The notes beneath the pieces were generated by a model, which worked only from the letters and a program-made list of their open reading frames with translations, was not told the origin of the DNA and did no database searches. Shown piece after piece: positions 1 through 7,088 of a stretch of DNA of 64,000 nucleotides (its first letter is position 1; each line of letters starts with the position of its first letter). This DNA comes from JBHGYD01 sp041920415. GTDB lineage: Bacteria > Bacillota > Bacilli > Bacillales > Anoxybacillaceae. The DNA lies in contig JBHGYD010000031.1 in the NCBI GenBank assembly GCA_041920415.1, forward strand, positions 124,001 through 188,000, in the 5' to 3' direction. The position numbers were made by a program, and so were the translations under genes.

Positions 1-810
1 TTAATGAAAGCGCGCGATGAATTAGGCATTATTTTTGATTATCGTGAACTGAAAGATACAAAAACATATGAACAAGGGTTAAAAGAGCTTGTCGAAGAAG
101 GAAATGACATTGTCATTGGCCTTGGGTTTATGGAGCAAGAGGATTTAGAAAAAGTCGCAAAACAATATCCGAAGCAACGATTTATTTTAATTGATGCCGT
201 ATCGAATTTGAAAAACGTGACATCGATTACGTTTAAAGAGGATGAAGGGAGCTTTTTAGCAGGAATTGTTGCGGCATTGACAACGAAAACGAATCAAATC
301 GGTTTTATCGGTGGAATGGATATGCCGCTCATTCGGAAATTTGCCGTTGGTTTTGAAAAAGGAGTTCATGCAATCAAACCTTCTGCTTCTGTTAATGTTG
401 TTTATGCCGGTGATTTTGGCAATGCCAAACTCGGCGCGACGATTGCGAAAGGCATGTTTCAAAAAGGATGCGATGTTGTTTATACAGCGGCAGGGTTGAC
501 AGGGGTCGGTGCGCTTCGAGAAGCGGAAGCACATGGGGTGTATGCGATTGGAGTTGATAGCGACCAATATTTTTATGCGGAAAAAGCGGTTGTAACATCG
601 ATGGTGAAAAACGTGGATGTTGCCTTGTTTACCGTTTTAAAACAATACGTAACAAAAGGCGATTTACCGAAAGGAACGGTTCAACTTGGACTGGCGGAAA
701 ACGGGGTCGGACTTGCACCGATTCGTGTTGTGCCATGGGATAATCAAAAACAGCAGCTGCTTGAACAATGGAAACAGAAGATTGAAAACGGGGAAGTAGC
801 AACGAAGTAA
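1..810 (+). CDS. BMP/PnrA-like substrate-binding protein (5' end cut off)
   Basis: Partial gene: the frame is open from base 1, so the N-terminus (signal peptide, lipobox, first lobe) lies outside the window. The visible 269 codons match the second part of a BMP/PnrA-type periplasmic binding protein, the lipoprotein family that binds nucleosides and includes B. subtilis Med: the stretch IGLGFMEQEDL, then FILIDAV, KEDEGSFLAG, IGFIGGMDMPLIRKF and the GVDSDQY motif near the ligand pocket. No ABC permease or ATPase follows. Instead a chemoreceptor gene starts 17 bp downstream on the same strand, so I infer the pair works in ligand sensing for chemotaxis rather than, or besides, uptake. Family assignment is solid; ligand unknown. 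Confidence 0.85.
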   Translation, partial: LMKARDELGIIFDYRELKDTKTYEQGLKELVEEGNDIVIGLGFMEQEDLEKVAKQYPKQRFILIDAVSNLKNVTSITFKEDEGSFLAGIVAALTTKTNQIGFIGGMDMPLIRKFAVGFEKGVHAIKPSASVNVVYAGDFGNAKLGATIAKGMFQKGCDVVYTAAGLTGVGALREAEAHGVYAIGVDSDQYFYAEKAVVTSMVKNVDVALFTVLKQYVTKGDLPKGTVQLGLAENGVGLAPIRVVPWDNQKQQLLEQWKQKIENGEVATK

Positions 811-827
811 CAGAAAAGGGGATTATC

Positions 828-2480
828 ATGACGATTCGAAAAAAACTATGGCTTCATTCCTTCATCTCGCTATTATTATCAATAGGGATGATGGGATTTA
901 TTATTGTGAATATGTTGTCGATTCAAGCGACGAATAAAGATATTGTTCCGGTTTTGTTAACGGTACAACAGCTACAAGCGAACATGAAATCAACAAAACA
1001 AAGCTTAAATAACTTTGCTTATAGCATGACGGATGGAAATAAGCAAGATGCGTTAACACAAATCGAACAAACGGAACAGCTTATGAACAAGCTAGAGAAA
1101 AAACTTAAACAAAAGGAATTTATTACTCTATTAAACAAGGCGAAGAAAAAATTTGCCGAAGTACATGCCCATTCGCTGGACGCGTTAAACAGTCGCGACG
1201 CTTCAGAAGCTAGACGACAATCGATGCGGATTGAAGGAGCACTCAACGATGTGTATTTATTGCAACTAAATACGAACGATTTTTATGTACAATTACAAAG
1301 CAATCTCCAAACACAAATCCGTTTTGTGATTTGGACGGCCATTATTGGTAGTATCGCGCTTATCGTGATGTCGGGCGGGATTAGTTTAAGGCTTACTCGC
1401 TCGATTACAAAACCGTTGCAAAGTTTAGCAAACAACGCAAAAGAAATTGCAAACGGCAATTTACTAGTTGAACCTGTTTACTATAAACATCATGATGAAT
1501 TAGGGGCATTAAATGAAGCGTTCAATACAATGGTTGAACAGCTTAATATGTTGCTGCATTCTGTTGATGCAGTTAGCAAACAAGTTGAAACGTTCGCGAA
1601 AGACATTGAAAACGAAAATAAAATGTTAACAGAAATCAATCATCAAGTCGCTTTATCAACAAATGAACTATCAGCAGGCTCACAAAGCATTTCCGAAGAG
1701 CTGCAGCAAGCGGTATTACTCATCGAAAAGATGGATGATACATTTGCGAAAACGGCGGAGCGGACACAACAAACGGCACGTTATAGCGAGGTAGCTGTTG
1801 AGGCAATTCGAAACGGACAAAAAGCGATGGAGCAACAGCTTCAGTTTATCCGTAACAATGCGGAAGCAACATTGTCGATTGAACAGGCGACGAATGAGTT
1901 TACCGGCTATGCCGCCAAAATTGAAAACATGGCTAAAGCGGTAGCGGATATTGCCGAACAGACGAATTTGCTGGCATTAAACGCGGCAATTGAAGCAGCG
2001 CGCGCGGGTGAGGCTGGAAAAGGATTTGCGGTTGTCGCTGAAGAAGTGCGCAAACTTGCGGAAGAGTCCGCGCAGGCAACGAAACAAATTTTTGAAACGG
2101 TCACCCTCATTAAACACGGTGTTACTTCTGTTTCATCAGCTGTGGCCCAAGGGGTGAAAATTGCTGAACAACAATCTCAATCAATTGAAACAACGACAAA
2201 GGCATTTGCCGAAATTGAACGAAAGGTAGAAGACATTTCAAGCGATATTCAGGCGCTTGTAGCCGATGTGAACACATCGAAACAGCTAGGGGAGCAAGTA
2301 TTGCAAAACGTCGAAAGCATTAGCGCGGTCGTTGAGCAATCCGCAGCCGGCAGCGAAGAAATTGCCGCATCGATGTCCGAACAGCTGACCGCCTTTGAAA
2401 ACATGGTCGAAAAAGTGACGATGCTGCGGCAGCTAACGGACGAGCTGCATGTGGTAATGGCGAAGTTTCAAACGAAATAA
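828..2480 (+). CDS. Methyl-accepting chemotaxis protein, transmembrane
   Basis: 550-residue chemoreceptor that would pass a signal to CheA/CheW at the membrane. N-terminal membrane segment about residues 7-29, a mostly helical extracytoplasmic region of about 135 residues resembling a four-helix-bundle sensor, a second membrane segment about 165-187, a HAMP domain (RSITKPLQSLANNA onwards) and a cytoplasmic signalling domain whose conserved hairpin tip (EQTNLLALNAAIEAARAGE) lies near residue 376. Start ATG at 828 follows AAAGGGG at 815-821. It forms an apparent two-gene operon with the binding protein upstream, which could present ligand to the sensor (inference). A strong hairpin terminator follows the stop codon. 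Confidence 0.93.
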   Translation: MTIRKKLWLHSFISLLLSIGMMGFIIVNMLSIQATNKDIVPVLLTVQQLQANMKSTKQSLNNFAYSMTDGNKQDALTQIEQTEQLMNKLEKKLKQKEFITLLNKAKKKFAEVHAHSLDALNSRDASEARRQSMRIEGALNDVYLLQLNTNDFYVQLQSNLQTQIRFVIWTAIIGSIALIVMSGGISLRLTRSITKPLQSLANNAKEIANGNLLVEPVYYKHHDELGALNEAFNTMVEQLNMLLHSVDAVSKQVETFAKDIENENKMLTEINHQVALSTNELSAGSQSISEELQQAVLLIEKMDDTFAKTAERTQQTARYSEVAVEAIRNGQKAMEQQLQFIRNNAEATLSIEQATNEFTGYAAKIENMAKAVADIAEQTNLLALNAAIEAARAGEAGKGFAVVAEEVRKLAEESAQATKQIFETVTLIKHGVTSVSSAVAQGVKIAEQQSQSIETTTKAFAEIERKVEDISSDIQALVADVNTSKQLGEQVLQNVESISAVVEQSAAGSEEIAASMSEQLTAFENMVEKVTMLRQLTDELHVVMAKFQTK

Positions 2481-2482
2481 AA

Positions 2483-2510
2483 AAGAGCTTGCCGAAGCAA
2501 GCTCTTTCTT
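2483..2510. terminator. Bidirectional terminator between chemoreceptor and DUF3941 gene
   Basis: Ten-base perfect stem AAGAGCTTGC / GCAAGCTCTT with CGAA loop (2483-2506), A-rich on the left and T-rich on the right, so it can end transcripts arriving from both sides. Its right edge abuts the stop codon of the minus-strand mini-gene. Confidence 0.85.
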
Positions 2511-2640
2511 ATAAATGATTCGTTTTCTTCGAATATTCGTGTTTTCCTGCTTGGCGATTTTTTTCGCGAAGCATGTTTTTTTCGTGATGTTTCGCGTTAT
2601 TGTCACGCGCTTTTTTATCATTATCGCTCGTATGAGACAT
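2509..2640 (-). CDS. DUF3941-like small charged protein (43 aa)
   Basis: A 43-residue gene, too short for ordinary ORF cut-offs. The protein begins MSHTSDNDKKARDNNAK and continues with a strongly basic/acidic stretch ending YSKKTNHL. I recognise this as the DUF3941 family of Bacillus mini-proteins, which start with a very similar MxHTSDNDKKA motif and have no known function. AAGGAG sits 12-14 bases upstream of the ATG. It lies 68 bases downstream of degV on the same strand and could share its transcript. The ribosome binding site lies in the 29-nt loop of an inverted repeat (ACCGGTGT at 2641-2648, ACACCGGT at 2678-2685). The frame overlaps none of its neighbours. Family name is from memory, hence moderate confidence. 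Confidence 0.75.
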   Translation of the reverse strand: MSHTSDNDKKARDNNAKHHEKNMLREKNRQAGKHEYSKKTNHL

Positions 2641-2708
2641 ACCGGTGTCGCACTCCTTTTGTATTTTGTATGGATGTACACCGGTAGTTTTTTCGGAATC
2701 AGGTGATT

Positions 2709-3572
2709 TTATGCTTCGATGTATTCGTTAAGGAAAAAGAGCGCCAATGTACCTGGACCGGCATGAGCGCCAATTGCGCCGCCAATCGGGGAGATAAAAA
2801 AGCGTGTGCAACCGAATGTTTCTTCGATTTGTCGTTTTAATTCCAAAGCGGCTTCTTCATCATCACCATGGCTAATGCCAATTACTTGTTTTTGCAAGTC
2901 GTTCCCGCGTTCTGCCATCAATTCAAGCATTCGTTTATATACTTTTTTTCGACCGCGAATTTTTTCAAGAGGGATTAGTTTTCCGTCCTCTACATGAAGA
3001 AGCGGCTTTATATTCAGTAGTCCGCCGACAAATGCGGATGTCCGGCTAATTCTTCCCCCGCGAGCTAAATATTCTAAATCATCAACGGTAAAAATATGTT
3101 CCATGTGCTGGCAATATGTAGAGATGGTTTCACATAGTTGTTCATACGGCATACCTTGTTGCGCAAGTTCGCTTGCTTTGGCCACAACAAGCCCTAAGCC
3201 GAGTGAAGCGCATTTTGAGTCGATAATCGTAAGTTGAAATTGAGGATATTGTTCTAACACTTCCTCGCGCACCATCATCGCTGTTTGGTACGTTCCTGAT
3301 AATTGTGAGGAAAATGCGATATAAATGGCTGGTTGCCCCTCTTTTGCTAGTTCCGTAAACAACTCTTTCATTTTCATTGGGCTTGCTTGTGATGTTTTGA
3401 CGACTTCACCTTTTCGCATTGCTTCATACACATGTTTTGGCTCAATGGTTACAAAATCTTCGTAATCTGTTTCGTTTAAATGAACAATGAGTGGAAGGAA
3501 CGAAATATTATGTTTTTGTAAAAAAGAGTATGGCAAATCGCATCCGCTATCAGCTACAATTTTAATCGACAT
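2709..3572 (-). CDS. yitS: DegV family fatty-acid-binding protein (YitS-like)
   Basis: 287-residue DegV protein. This family (FakB in other Firmicutes) binds a fatty acid and presents it to the kinase FakA for phosphorylation. The opening KIVADSGCDLP, the SSQLSGTYQTA motif with ligand-contacting serine/threonine, and the C-terminal GAHAGPGTLALFF glycine-histidine motif are all present. I choose the ATG at 3572 (MSIKIV) because AAGGTGAG lies 5-12 bases before it; an in-frame GTG at 3581 would put that site inside the gene. Gene order (degV, yitT, small genes, HAD phosphatase, esterase) matches the B. subtilis yitS-yitV block. Divergent from yitT. Confidence 0.93.
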   Translation of the reverse strand: MSIKIVADSGCDLPYSFLQKHNISFLPLIVHLNETDYEDFVTIEPKHVYEAMRKGEVVKTSQASPMKMKELFTELAKEGQPAIYIAFSSQLSGTYQTAMMVREEVLEQYPQFQLTIIDSKCASLGLGLVVAKASELAQQGMPYEQLCETISTYCQHMEHIFTVDDLEYLARGGRISRTSAFVGGLLNIKPLLHVEDGKLIPLEKIRGRKKVYKRMLELMAERGNDLQKQVIGISHGDDEEAALELKRQIEETFGCTRFFISPIGGAIGAHAGPGTLALFFLNEYIEA

Positions 3573-3692
3573 AACACTCACCTTCTACTTTCATAAAATA
3601 GTTTCGCTTTATTAAGTGTAACGATTTAAAGGAAAAAATACAATTTTTCGTTTACGAAAGAAGGATGAACAGAAACAACAGGAGGACAAAAC

Positions 3693-4535
3693 ATGATTTG
3701 GCTACAAGTTAGAAAACTTACCATTGTATTAGTTGGCGCGCTATTAAATGCTGTTGCCATGAACTTATTTCTTATTCCTGCGAATGTTTACACAAGTGGA
3801 TTTGCTGGGATTGCCCAGCTTACATCCAAGCTTGTTGGTGATTATACTCCTTATCATATTTCGACAGGACTTTTATTGTTCCTACTCAACATTCCCGTTG
3901 CGATTTTAGGATGGAGAAAAGTTGGAAAATCGTTCACGTTTTATAGTTTTCTGAGTGTTGTGTTTATGTCGCTCTTTTTAGAAATGATTCCAGTAAAAGA
4001 AGTTGCGGAGGATATTTTGCTAAACGCGGTATTCGGTGGGGTGATTGCCGCTATTGGTGTCGGCTTAACGTTAAAATGGGGGGCTTCTACCGGGGGACTT
4101 GACATTATTGCCTTAGTATTATCACGAATGAAAGACCGCTCGGTTGGTACGTACCTTTTTGCGTTAAATGCGGTGATTATTTTAACAGCGGGATACGTAT
4201 ATGGATGGGAAAAAGCGTTATATACGCTTGTTACGTTGTATACTTCGACGCGTGTCATTGATGCAATTCATACGAGACACCAAAAATTAACAGTAATGAT
4301 TATTACGAATAAAGGAGAAGAATTGAAAAAAGCGATCCATGCGAAACTCGTGCGCGGAATTACGACCGTACCAGCAAAAGGGGCGTTTTCTCAAGAAGAT
4401 AAAGATATGCTGATCATTGTCATTACGAGGTACGAATTATTTGATTTAGCACGAATTATTAAAGAGGTCGACCCAAAAGCGTTTACGAATATTGTGCAAA
4501 CAACCGATGTATTAGGTTCTTTCCGAAAGGATTGA
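3693..4535 (+). CDS. yitT: YitT family membrane protein with C-terminal DUF2179 domain
   Basis: 280-residue integral membrane protein of the YitT/DUF161 family, common in several copies in Bacillaceae; transport function is suspected but not proven. N-terminal half has about five hydrophobic segments, including the conserved GxxGGxDIIAL-type stretch (WGASTGGLDIIALVLSRM). The C-terminal ~80 residues form a soluble DUF2179 domain ending in the typical DPKAFTNIVQTTDVLGSF. Start ATG follows GGAGGACAAAAC. Single-gene unit bounded by a terminator at 4583. Confidence 0.93.
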   Translation: MIWLQVRKLTIVLVGALLNAVAMNLFLIPANVYTSGFAGIAQLTSKLVGDYTPYHISTGLLLFLLNIPVAILGWRKVGKSFTFYSFLSVVFMSLFLEMIPVKEVAEDILLNAVFGGVIAAIGVGLTLKWGASTGGLDIIALVLSRMKDRSVGTYLFALNAVIILTAGYVYGWEKALYTLVTLYTSTRVIDAIHTRHQKLTVMIITNKGEELKKAIHAKLVRGITTVPAKGAFSQEDKDMLIIVITRYELFDLARIIKEVDPKAFTNIVQTTDVLGSFRKD

Positions 4536-4582
4536 TATACCTTGCTCATTTCAAAGTGGGAGTCTTCTCGTCTATTTAAGAA

Positions 4583-4612
4583 AAAGCTGCGGATGATCCG
4601 CAGCTTTCTTAT
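4583..4612. terminator. Bidirectional terminator after yitT
   Basis: Eleven-base stem AAAGCTGCGGA / TCCGCAGCTTT with TGA loop (4583-4607), then TCTTATTTT. It also serves the convergent minus-strand genes. Confidence 0.88.
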
Positions 4613-4806
4613 TTTAATTCATCTAATTCTTGTTGAAACTGACGCAACTGCGTTTTTTCGGCCAGACTTGAATGAGCATAGGCAGAGGAAAGAGCATTTT
4701 TCGCAACATTGATCGCGTGTTGAAGATCGACATTGGCTTGTCCGTTTGCTGCTTGTTTGGCAATCATGACTGCTTTACGCGCTTCTTGAAATAAGCGATT
4801 TCCCAT
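4609..4806 (-). CDS. DUF3813-type small protein
   Basis: 65-residue soluble, mostly helical protein starting MGNRLFQEARKAVMIAKQAA. It resembles the DUF3813 family found next to yitU in Bacillus (B. subtilis yizC by position); function unknown. Its ribosome binding site GGAGGCG lies in the last codons of the preceding small gene, and the two are separated by 2 nt, so they are probably translationally coupled and transcribed with yitU upstream. Confidence 0.8.
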   Translation of the reverse strand: MGNRLFQEARKAVMIAKQAANGQANVDLQHAINVAKNALSSAYAHSSLAEKTQLRQFQQELDELK

Positions 4807-4808
4807 CG

Positions 4809-4961
4809 TTATTCGCCTCCAAGCGAAGTTTCAATCGCTTGTCTTGCCTTTCGCTCTTCCGCTTCTGCATATGTCATATGGTAAGGGATTCGCTCATCAT
4901 GTTTTTCCACAGCATCGACGCTTTGTTGAATGAAGCGTTTTGATTTATTTCGTTTACCCAA
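4809..4961 (-). CDS. Hypothetical 50-aa protein, TTG start
   Basis: Small basic/acidic protein, MGKRNKSKRFIQQSVDAVEK onwards, ending RKARQAIETSLGGE. I do not recognise a family. The TTG at 4961 is chosen because AAGGGGGA lies 7-14 bases upstream; the longer reading from 5009 would start inside that leader without a binding site. Located between the HAD phosphatase and the DUF3813 gene, same strand, coupled to the latter by 2-nt spacing. Coding status rests on spacing, binding site and composition. Confidence 0.65.
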   Translation of the reverse strand: MGKRNKSKRFIQQSVDAVEKHDERIPYHMTYAEAEERKARQAIETSLGGE

Positions 4962-5048
4962 GACGCATTCCCCCTTGAAAAATAAAGACGCAATTGTTGC
5001 GTCATTCATATTGTAACCGCATGAGGGGAATCATAATAAGGCAATTCG

Positions 5049-5855
5049 TTACAGCTTTAACAGTGCTTTTAAGTAAACGCCGATGCCATCTTCCTCGTTT
5101 GTTTTTGTCACATCTTTGGCGATTTGTTTTAACGATTCAATCGCATTACCCATGGCGATCCCATATCCGGCCCATTCAATCATTTCCATGTCGTTGTCTT
5201 CATCTCCAAAGGCGATGACGCGCTCTTTTGGAATTTGATAATATTCAGCGATACGTTTTAGACCAACCGCTTTATGGATGCCTGCACGAATGATTTCAAT
5301 AATATGCCACGGAGCGGTCCAGCGGCGATGATGAAGCACGTTGGCATGCACGTCGGATAAATATTTTTGAATATCGTCTGCGTGTTCTTCATCCGCATGA
5401 ATGAGAATACTCGTCGGGTCGGCTTTTAGAATTTGTCGCAAATCACCAATTTCAATCGTTGGATTGCCGAATTGAACAATGTCAAGAAGTTTCTCATCAT
5501 GTTCGTGACAATAGACGTTATCCATGACTTCTGCCACTATATTTTTGACACGGTATGTTTCGCTTACTTCAATAATTTCTTTTACCGTTTCTAACTGAAG
5601 CGGAGAATGGTATATTCCCCACGAGTCGTCTTTTGGATGGTGCACAAAAGCGCCGTTAAAATTGATGATCGGTGTCGTTAAACCAAGTTCTTCATAATAC
5701 ATTTTGCTGGCACGATATGGTCTTCCGGTAGCGATCACAACGATATGTCCGGCTTCTTTTGCCCGAAAAATCACGTCTTTTGTCAATGGAGAAATTGTTT
5801 TATTATCTTTTAACAATGTACCGTCTAAATCTAAGGCAATTAAATGTTGTTCCAT
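5049..5855 (-). CDS. yitU: Cof-type HAD-family phosphatase (YitU-like)
   Basis: 268-residue haloacid-dehalogenase hydrolase of the Cof/IIB subfamily, which dephosphorylates small sugar phosphates or FMN-like compounds in the cytoplasm. Motif I is LDLDGTLL at residues 8-15 (nucleophile Asp), motif II IATGR, motif III Lys around residue 195, and motif IV FGDEDNDMEMIEWAG near 212. ATG at 5855 follows AAAGGAGATAGT; an extension to 5903 would lack a binding site. Substrate cannot be told from sequence. Divergent from the esterase gene. Confidence 0.93.
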   Translation of the reverse strand: MEQHLIALDLDGTLLKDNKTISPLTKDVIFRAKEAGHIVVIATGRPYRASKMYYEELGLTTPIINFNGAFVHHPKDDSWGIYHSPLQLETVKEIIEVSETYRVKNIVAEVMDNVYCHEHDEKLLDIVQFGNPTIEIGDLRQILKADPTSILIHADEEHADDIQKYLSDVHANVLHHRRWTAPWHIIEIIRAGIHKAVGLKRIAEYYQIPKERVIAFGDEDNDMEMIEWAGYGIAMGNAIESLKQIAKDVTKTNEEDGIGVYLKALLKL

Positions 5856-5906
5856 ACTATCTCCTTTACATGTATATTTTTTTATAGTGTAACTCTTTTC
5901 CAAAAT

Positions 5907-5940
5907 TTTTGTCTACATGTTAAACTAATGGTAGACAAAA
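5907..5940. promoter_or_regulatory. Inverted repeat in the yitU-yitV divergent promoter region
   Basis: TTTTGTCTAC (5907-5916) and GTAGACAAAA (5931-5940) form a perfect 10-bp inverted repeat with a 14-nt spacer, between the two divergent starts. It lacks a T-run after the right arm, so an operator is more likely than a terminator. The regulator is unknown. Confidence 0.5.
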
Positions 5941-5958
5941 GAAAAGGAGTTAAGGTAT

Positions 5959-6726
5959 ATGGTGATTATTAAAAATGAAAAAATCGCCAACATTCCAATG
6001 TTGCATGTTGTGAAAGAGGAGAACCAACGAAAACCGCTGCCGCTTATTATGTTTGTTCACGGCTTTACAAGCGCAAAAGAACATAATCTCCATTTCGGCT
6101 ATTTGCTTGCCGAAGCGGGGTATCGCGTGATATTGCCGGATGCGCTTTATCATGGGGAACGGGAACAAAATGTAACGGAACAGCAATTACAATTGTCGTT
6201 TTGGAACATTGTCGTTCAGACGATTAAAGAAATCGAACAAATCAAATATGAGCTTTGTGACCGTCATCTCGTTCAAGCAGATCGAATCGGTGTGGCTGGA
6301 ACGTCGATGGGGGGAATCGTCACATTTGGCGCGCTCGCGACATACCCTTGGATCAAAGCAGCTGTGTCGTTAATGGGCAGCCCTTATTATGAAAGATTTT
6401 TTGACGCGCAAATCGCGATGGCTAAAAAAATGCGTCTACAGATTCCGTTAACTGATGAACAGCTGCAAAAAGAAAGAGAGAAGTTAGCTCAATATGATCT
6501 CTCACTTCAACCGGAAAAATTAGAAGGTCGTCCATTGATGATGTGGCACGGTCAGCGCGACCAAGTTGTGCCTTATCATTATACATATGAGTTTTATAAA
6601 CAAATAAAACCACTTTATTCGGAAGAAGAAACGAAGCTAAAGTTTATTTCCGATGATGAAGCGGGACATAAAGTGACGAGAGAAGCGTTTTTAGAAACGG
6701 TGAAGTGGTTTGTTCAACATGTCTAA
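5959..6726 (+). CDS. yitV: Alpha/beta hydrolase, esterase (YitV-like)
   Basis: 255-residue prolyl-oligopeptidase-like serine hydrolase. The oxyanion region is IMFVHGFTSAKEH, the nucleophile elbow GTSMGG (GxSxG; Ser about residue 117), the acid lies in MMWHGQRDQVVP and the catalytic His in DEAGHKVTREA. This is the family of B. subtilis YitV, a predicted esterase; natural substrate unknown. Start ATG at 5959 follows AAAGGAGT with 9-nt spacing. Cytoplasmic, no signal peptide. Ends in its own terminator, so it is a single-gene unit. Confidence 0.9.
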   Translation: MVIIKNEKIANIPMLHVVKEENQRKPLPLIMFVHGFTSAKEHNLHFGYLLAEAGYRVILPDALYHGEREQNVTEQQLQLSFWNIVVQTIKEIEQIKYELCDRHLVQADRIGVAGTSMGGIVTFGALATYPWIKAAVSLMGSPYYERFFDAQIAMAKKMRLQIPLTDEQLQKEREKLAQYDLSLQPEKLEGRPLMMWHGQRDQVVPYHYTYEFYKQIKPLYSEEETKLKFISDDEAGHKVTREAFLETVKWFVQHV

Positions 6727-6728
6727 AA

Positions 6729-6772
6729 GAAAACGGCTATGTTGCTTTCAAGCGACACAGCCGTTTTCTCCT
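6729..6772. terminator. Bidirectional terminator between yitV and the DUF59 operon
   Basis: GAAAACGGCT (6729-6738) pairs with AGCCGTTTTC (6759-6768), with an inner short pairing GTTGC/GCGAC and a T-rich right flank. Marks the end of the conserved yit block and the start of the anaerobic island. Confidence 0.8.
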
Positions 6773-6775
6773 TGA

Positions 6776-7075
6776 TTACCGATGTCCCAGTTGCCGCAAC
6801 GCTTCCTCGCTCATTCGCTCCGGTGTCCATGACGGATTCCATGTTACTTGAACATCGACGTCTTTAATTCCCTCAACGTCTGCTAGCGCCCGTTTCACTC
6901 CACCGACAATGGAATCGTGAAGCGGACAACCAGGTGTGGTGAGAGTCATTAAAATAAACACATTCCCCTCGTTTATGTTCATGTTATAAATAAGCCCTAA
7001 ATCGACGACGTTAATTCCTAATTCCGGGTCAATGACAGTGCGAAGTTGCTCGAAAATTTTTTCTTTTACATCCAT
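6776..7075 (-). CDS. yitW: MIP18/DUF59 Fe-S assembly protein (YitW/PaaD-like)
   Basis: 99-residue DUF59 protein: LRTVIDPELGINVVDLGLIY, then LTTPGCPLHDSI with the conserved cysteine, and a C-terminal WxPSWTPERMSEEALRQLG motif. Members take part in maturation or repair of iron-sulfur proteins. ATG at 7075 follows AAGGAGG. The position next to yitV matches B. subtilis yitW, but the gene is also the last of a minus-strand operon with two DUF2249 genes and a heme-copper-like membrane protein, 13 bp behind the latter. It may be the ancestral yitW captured by that operon, or an island gene; I cannot tell which. Confidence 0.88.
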   Translation of the reverse strand: MDVKEKIFEQLRTVIDPELGINVVDLGLIYNMNINEGNVFILMTLTTPGCPLHDSIVGGVKRALADVEGIKDVDVQVTWNPSWTPERMSEEALRQLGHR

Positions 7076-7088
7076 GATTAATGCCTCC

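Noticed and set aside
2433..2681. 82-residue minus-strand frame across the chemoreceptor terminator
   Set aside because: Low-complexity reading through a terminator; the 43-residue gene in another frame at 2509-2640 explains the coding signal.
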